Below, piece after piece: positions 7,910 to 8,211 of a DNA stretch of 8,211 bases (the first letter of the stretch is position 1; each line of letters starts with the position of its first letter). The translations under genes and the position numbers were made by a program. Below the pieces are notes generated by a model, which was not told the DNA's origin, searched no databases, and was given only the letters and a program-made list of their open reading frames with translations. The DNA comes from an uncultured Sphingomonadaceae bacterium (GTDB lineage: Bacteria > Pseudomonadota > Alphaproteobacteria > Sphingomonadales > Sphingomonadaceae). The stretch spans positions 1 through 8,211 of the forward strand of contig CALKXX010000206.1 of assembly GCA_938003725.1 (NCBI GenBank). The letters are read 5' to 3'.

Positions 7910-7949
7910 TATGTACTTGAAATTTGCTTTTGCTTAACGCCAATTTAAC
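7910..7949 (-). promoter_or_regulatory. Candidate CtrA-dependent promoter of the DUF11 operon
   Basis: 7934-7949 reads TTAACGCCAATTTAAC on the + strand, a perfect match to the CtrA consensus TTAA-N7-TTAAC. Read toward the operon, the proximal TTAA is followed after 18 nt by TACATA (7915-7910), a weak but possible -10. CtrA boxes often overlap the -35 region of promoters they activate, so this spacing fits. Transcription would start near 7903 and leave a leader of about 120 nt. The box is seen directly; the promoter and its start are inferred. Confidence 0.5.
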
Positions 7950-8043
7950 CGTAACTTTATGTAACGTTGGCAAACATTTGTAACTTGCCAAAAAATCGGA
8001 AGTGCAAATGAGCTGCGATTAAGGGTGACCGTTTTCGTCAAAT

Positions 8044-8051
8044 TGACGTCA
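8044..8051. promoter_or_regulatory. Palindrome TGACGTCA, copy 2 (tRNA side)
   Basis: Second perfect copy. Its flank reads GTGACGTCAAT on the minus strand against GTGACGTCATT on the plus strand for copy 1, so the 9-mer GTGACGTCA is present as a divergent pair about 200 bp apart. Confidence 0.4.
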
Positions 8052-8094
8052 CAAAACATCATTCCGGTTGATAGATTACAGCGCCGGAAACCGT

Positions 8095-8109
8095 GATTAT
8101 CAAATAATC
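8095..8109. repeat. Perfect inverted repeat GATTAT-CAA-ATAATC upstream of the tRNA promoter
   Basis: Six-bp arms around a 3-nt centre, 23 bp before the -35 element of the tRNA promoter. It may be an operator, or simply part of the AT-rich upstream region of a strong stable-RNA promoter. Confidence 0.3.
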
Positions 8110-8132
8110 TTCATTTGTTAGCAACAGCAGTG

Positions 8133-8159
8133 TTGACAGCCGGGCAAGCCTCTTATACT
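8133..8159 (+). promoter_or_regulatory. Promoter of the tRNA gene
   Basis: A perfect -35 TTGACA (8133-8138) and -10 TATACT (8154-8159) are separated by 15 bp, which is short. The predicted start near 8166 is about 26 nt before the tRNA. It faces away from the DUF11 operon. Confidence 0.65.
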
Positions 8160-8191
8160 TGCGCTGCTCTACCGCAAATGCTGGAGCATAA

Positions 8192-8211
8192 GCGGGTGTA
8201 GCTCAGTTGGT
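8192..8211 (+). tRNA. 5' end of a tRNA, probably tRNA-Gly (cut by the window edge)
   Basis: GCGGGTGTAGCTCAGTTGGT matches a tRNA acceptor strand (GCGGGTG), T8, A9, and the start of the D arm (GCTC AGTTGGT). The acceptor sequence is that of alphaproteobacterial tRNA-Gly(GCC). The anticodon lies outside the window, so the isotype is from recall. Confidence 0.8.

Larger units (their letters stand above)
7802..8132. other. Regulatory spacer between the DUF11 operon and the tRNA gene
   Basis: About 330 bp without a credible gene, AT-rich compared with the flanking genes. It holds the CtrA-type box, two TGACGTCA palindromes, repeats of GTAACTT (7951-7957 and 7980-7986), two AACGTT palindromes (7893-7898 and 7963-7968), and an inverted repeat TTCCGG/CCGGAA (8062-8067 and 8084-8089). 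The density of short symmetrical sites suggests several regulators, but only the CtrA box matches a known consensus well. Confidence 0.6.

Noticed and set aside
7802..8132. Small genes or a riboswitch in the spacer
   Set aside because: No open frame with ribosome site and no known riboswitch core is recognisable; short palindromes explain the structure seen.
8192..8211. tRNA end as an integration site of a mobile island
   Set aside because: Only the 5' end is visible, no integrase or repeat of the tRNA end occurs in the window, and the operon looks like native chromosome.

Overview
The window looks like chromosomal DNA of an alphaproteobacterium, most likely a sphingomonad (Sphingomonadales). 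This is inferred from a tRNA-Gly-like 5' end at the right edge, a perfect TTAA-N7-TTAAC box of the kind bound by the cell-cycle regulator CtrA, moderate GC, and a set of exported DUF11-type proteins with a giant outer-membrane barrel protein. No rRNA, CRISPR array, transposase or phage gene is visible.

Layout. Nearly the whole window is one minus-strand gene cluster, so it reads from right to left. From its promoter side it encodes: an exported two-domain DUF11-like protein of 337 residues (7780-6767); an exported single-domain DUF11-like protein of 158 residues (6756-6280); a second exported two-domain protein of 350 residues, paralogous to the first (6212-5160); and a very large protein (5090 to beyond the left edge, 1696 codons visible, no internal stop). 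The large protein has a signal peptide, Cna_B/SdrD-like and DUF11 domains, Ig-like domains and a C-terminal outer-membrane beta-barrel of about 850 residues. Gaps are 10, 67 and 69 bp, which suggests one operon.

Regulation. A 40-nt hairpin followed by a U-tract lies between the third gene and the large gene. Its U-tract ends one base before the large gene's ATG, and that ATG has no Shine-Dalgarno sequence. The simplest reading is an attenuator or terminator that makes the three small exported proteins much more abundant than the barrel protein. Upstream of the operon is a 390-bp spacer holding the CtrA-type box with a possible -10 element, two copies of the palindrome TGACGTCA, and, facing the other way, a promoter for the tRNA that starts at 8192 and runs off the window.

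Working model (inference). The barrel protein sits in the outer membrane. The small DUF11 proteins, which all end at the same kind of terminal beta-strand and two of which carry an acidic DxNxNGxYDxGxD loop, are exported partners or subunits that it displays, anchors or secretes. I know of no characterised system with exactly this set, so the assembly role is a hypothesis.
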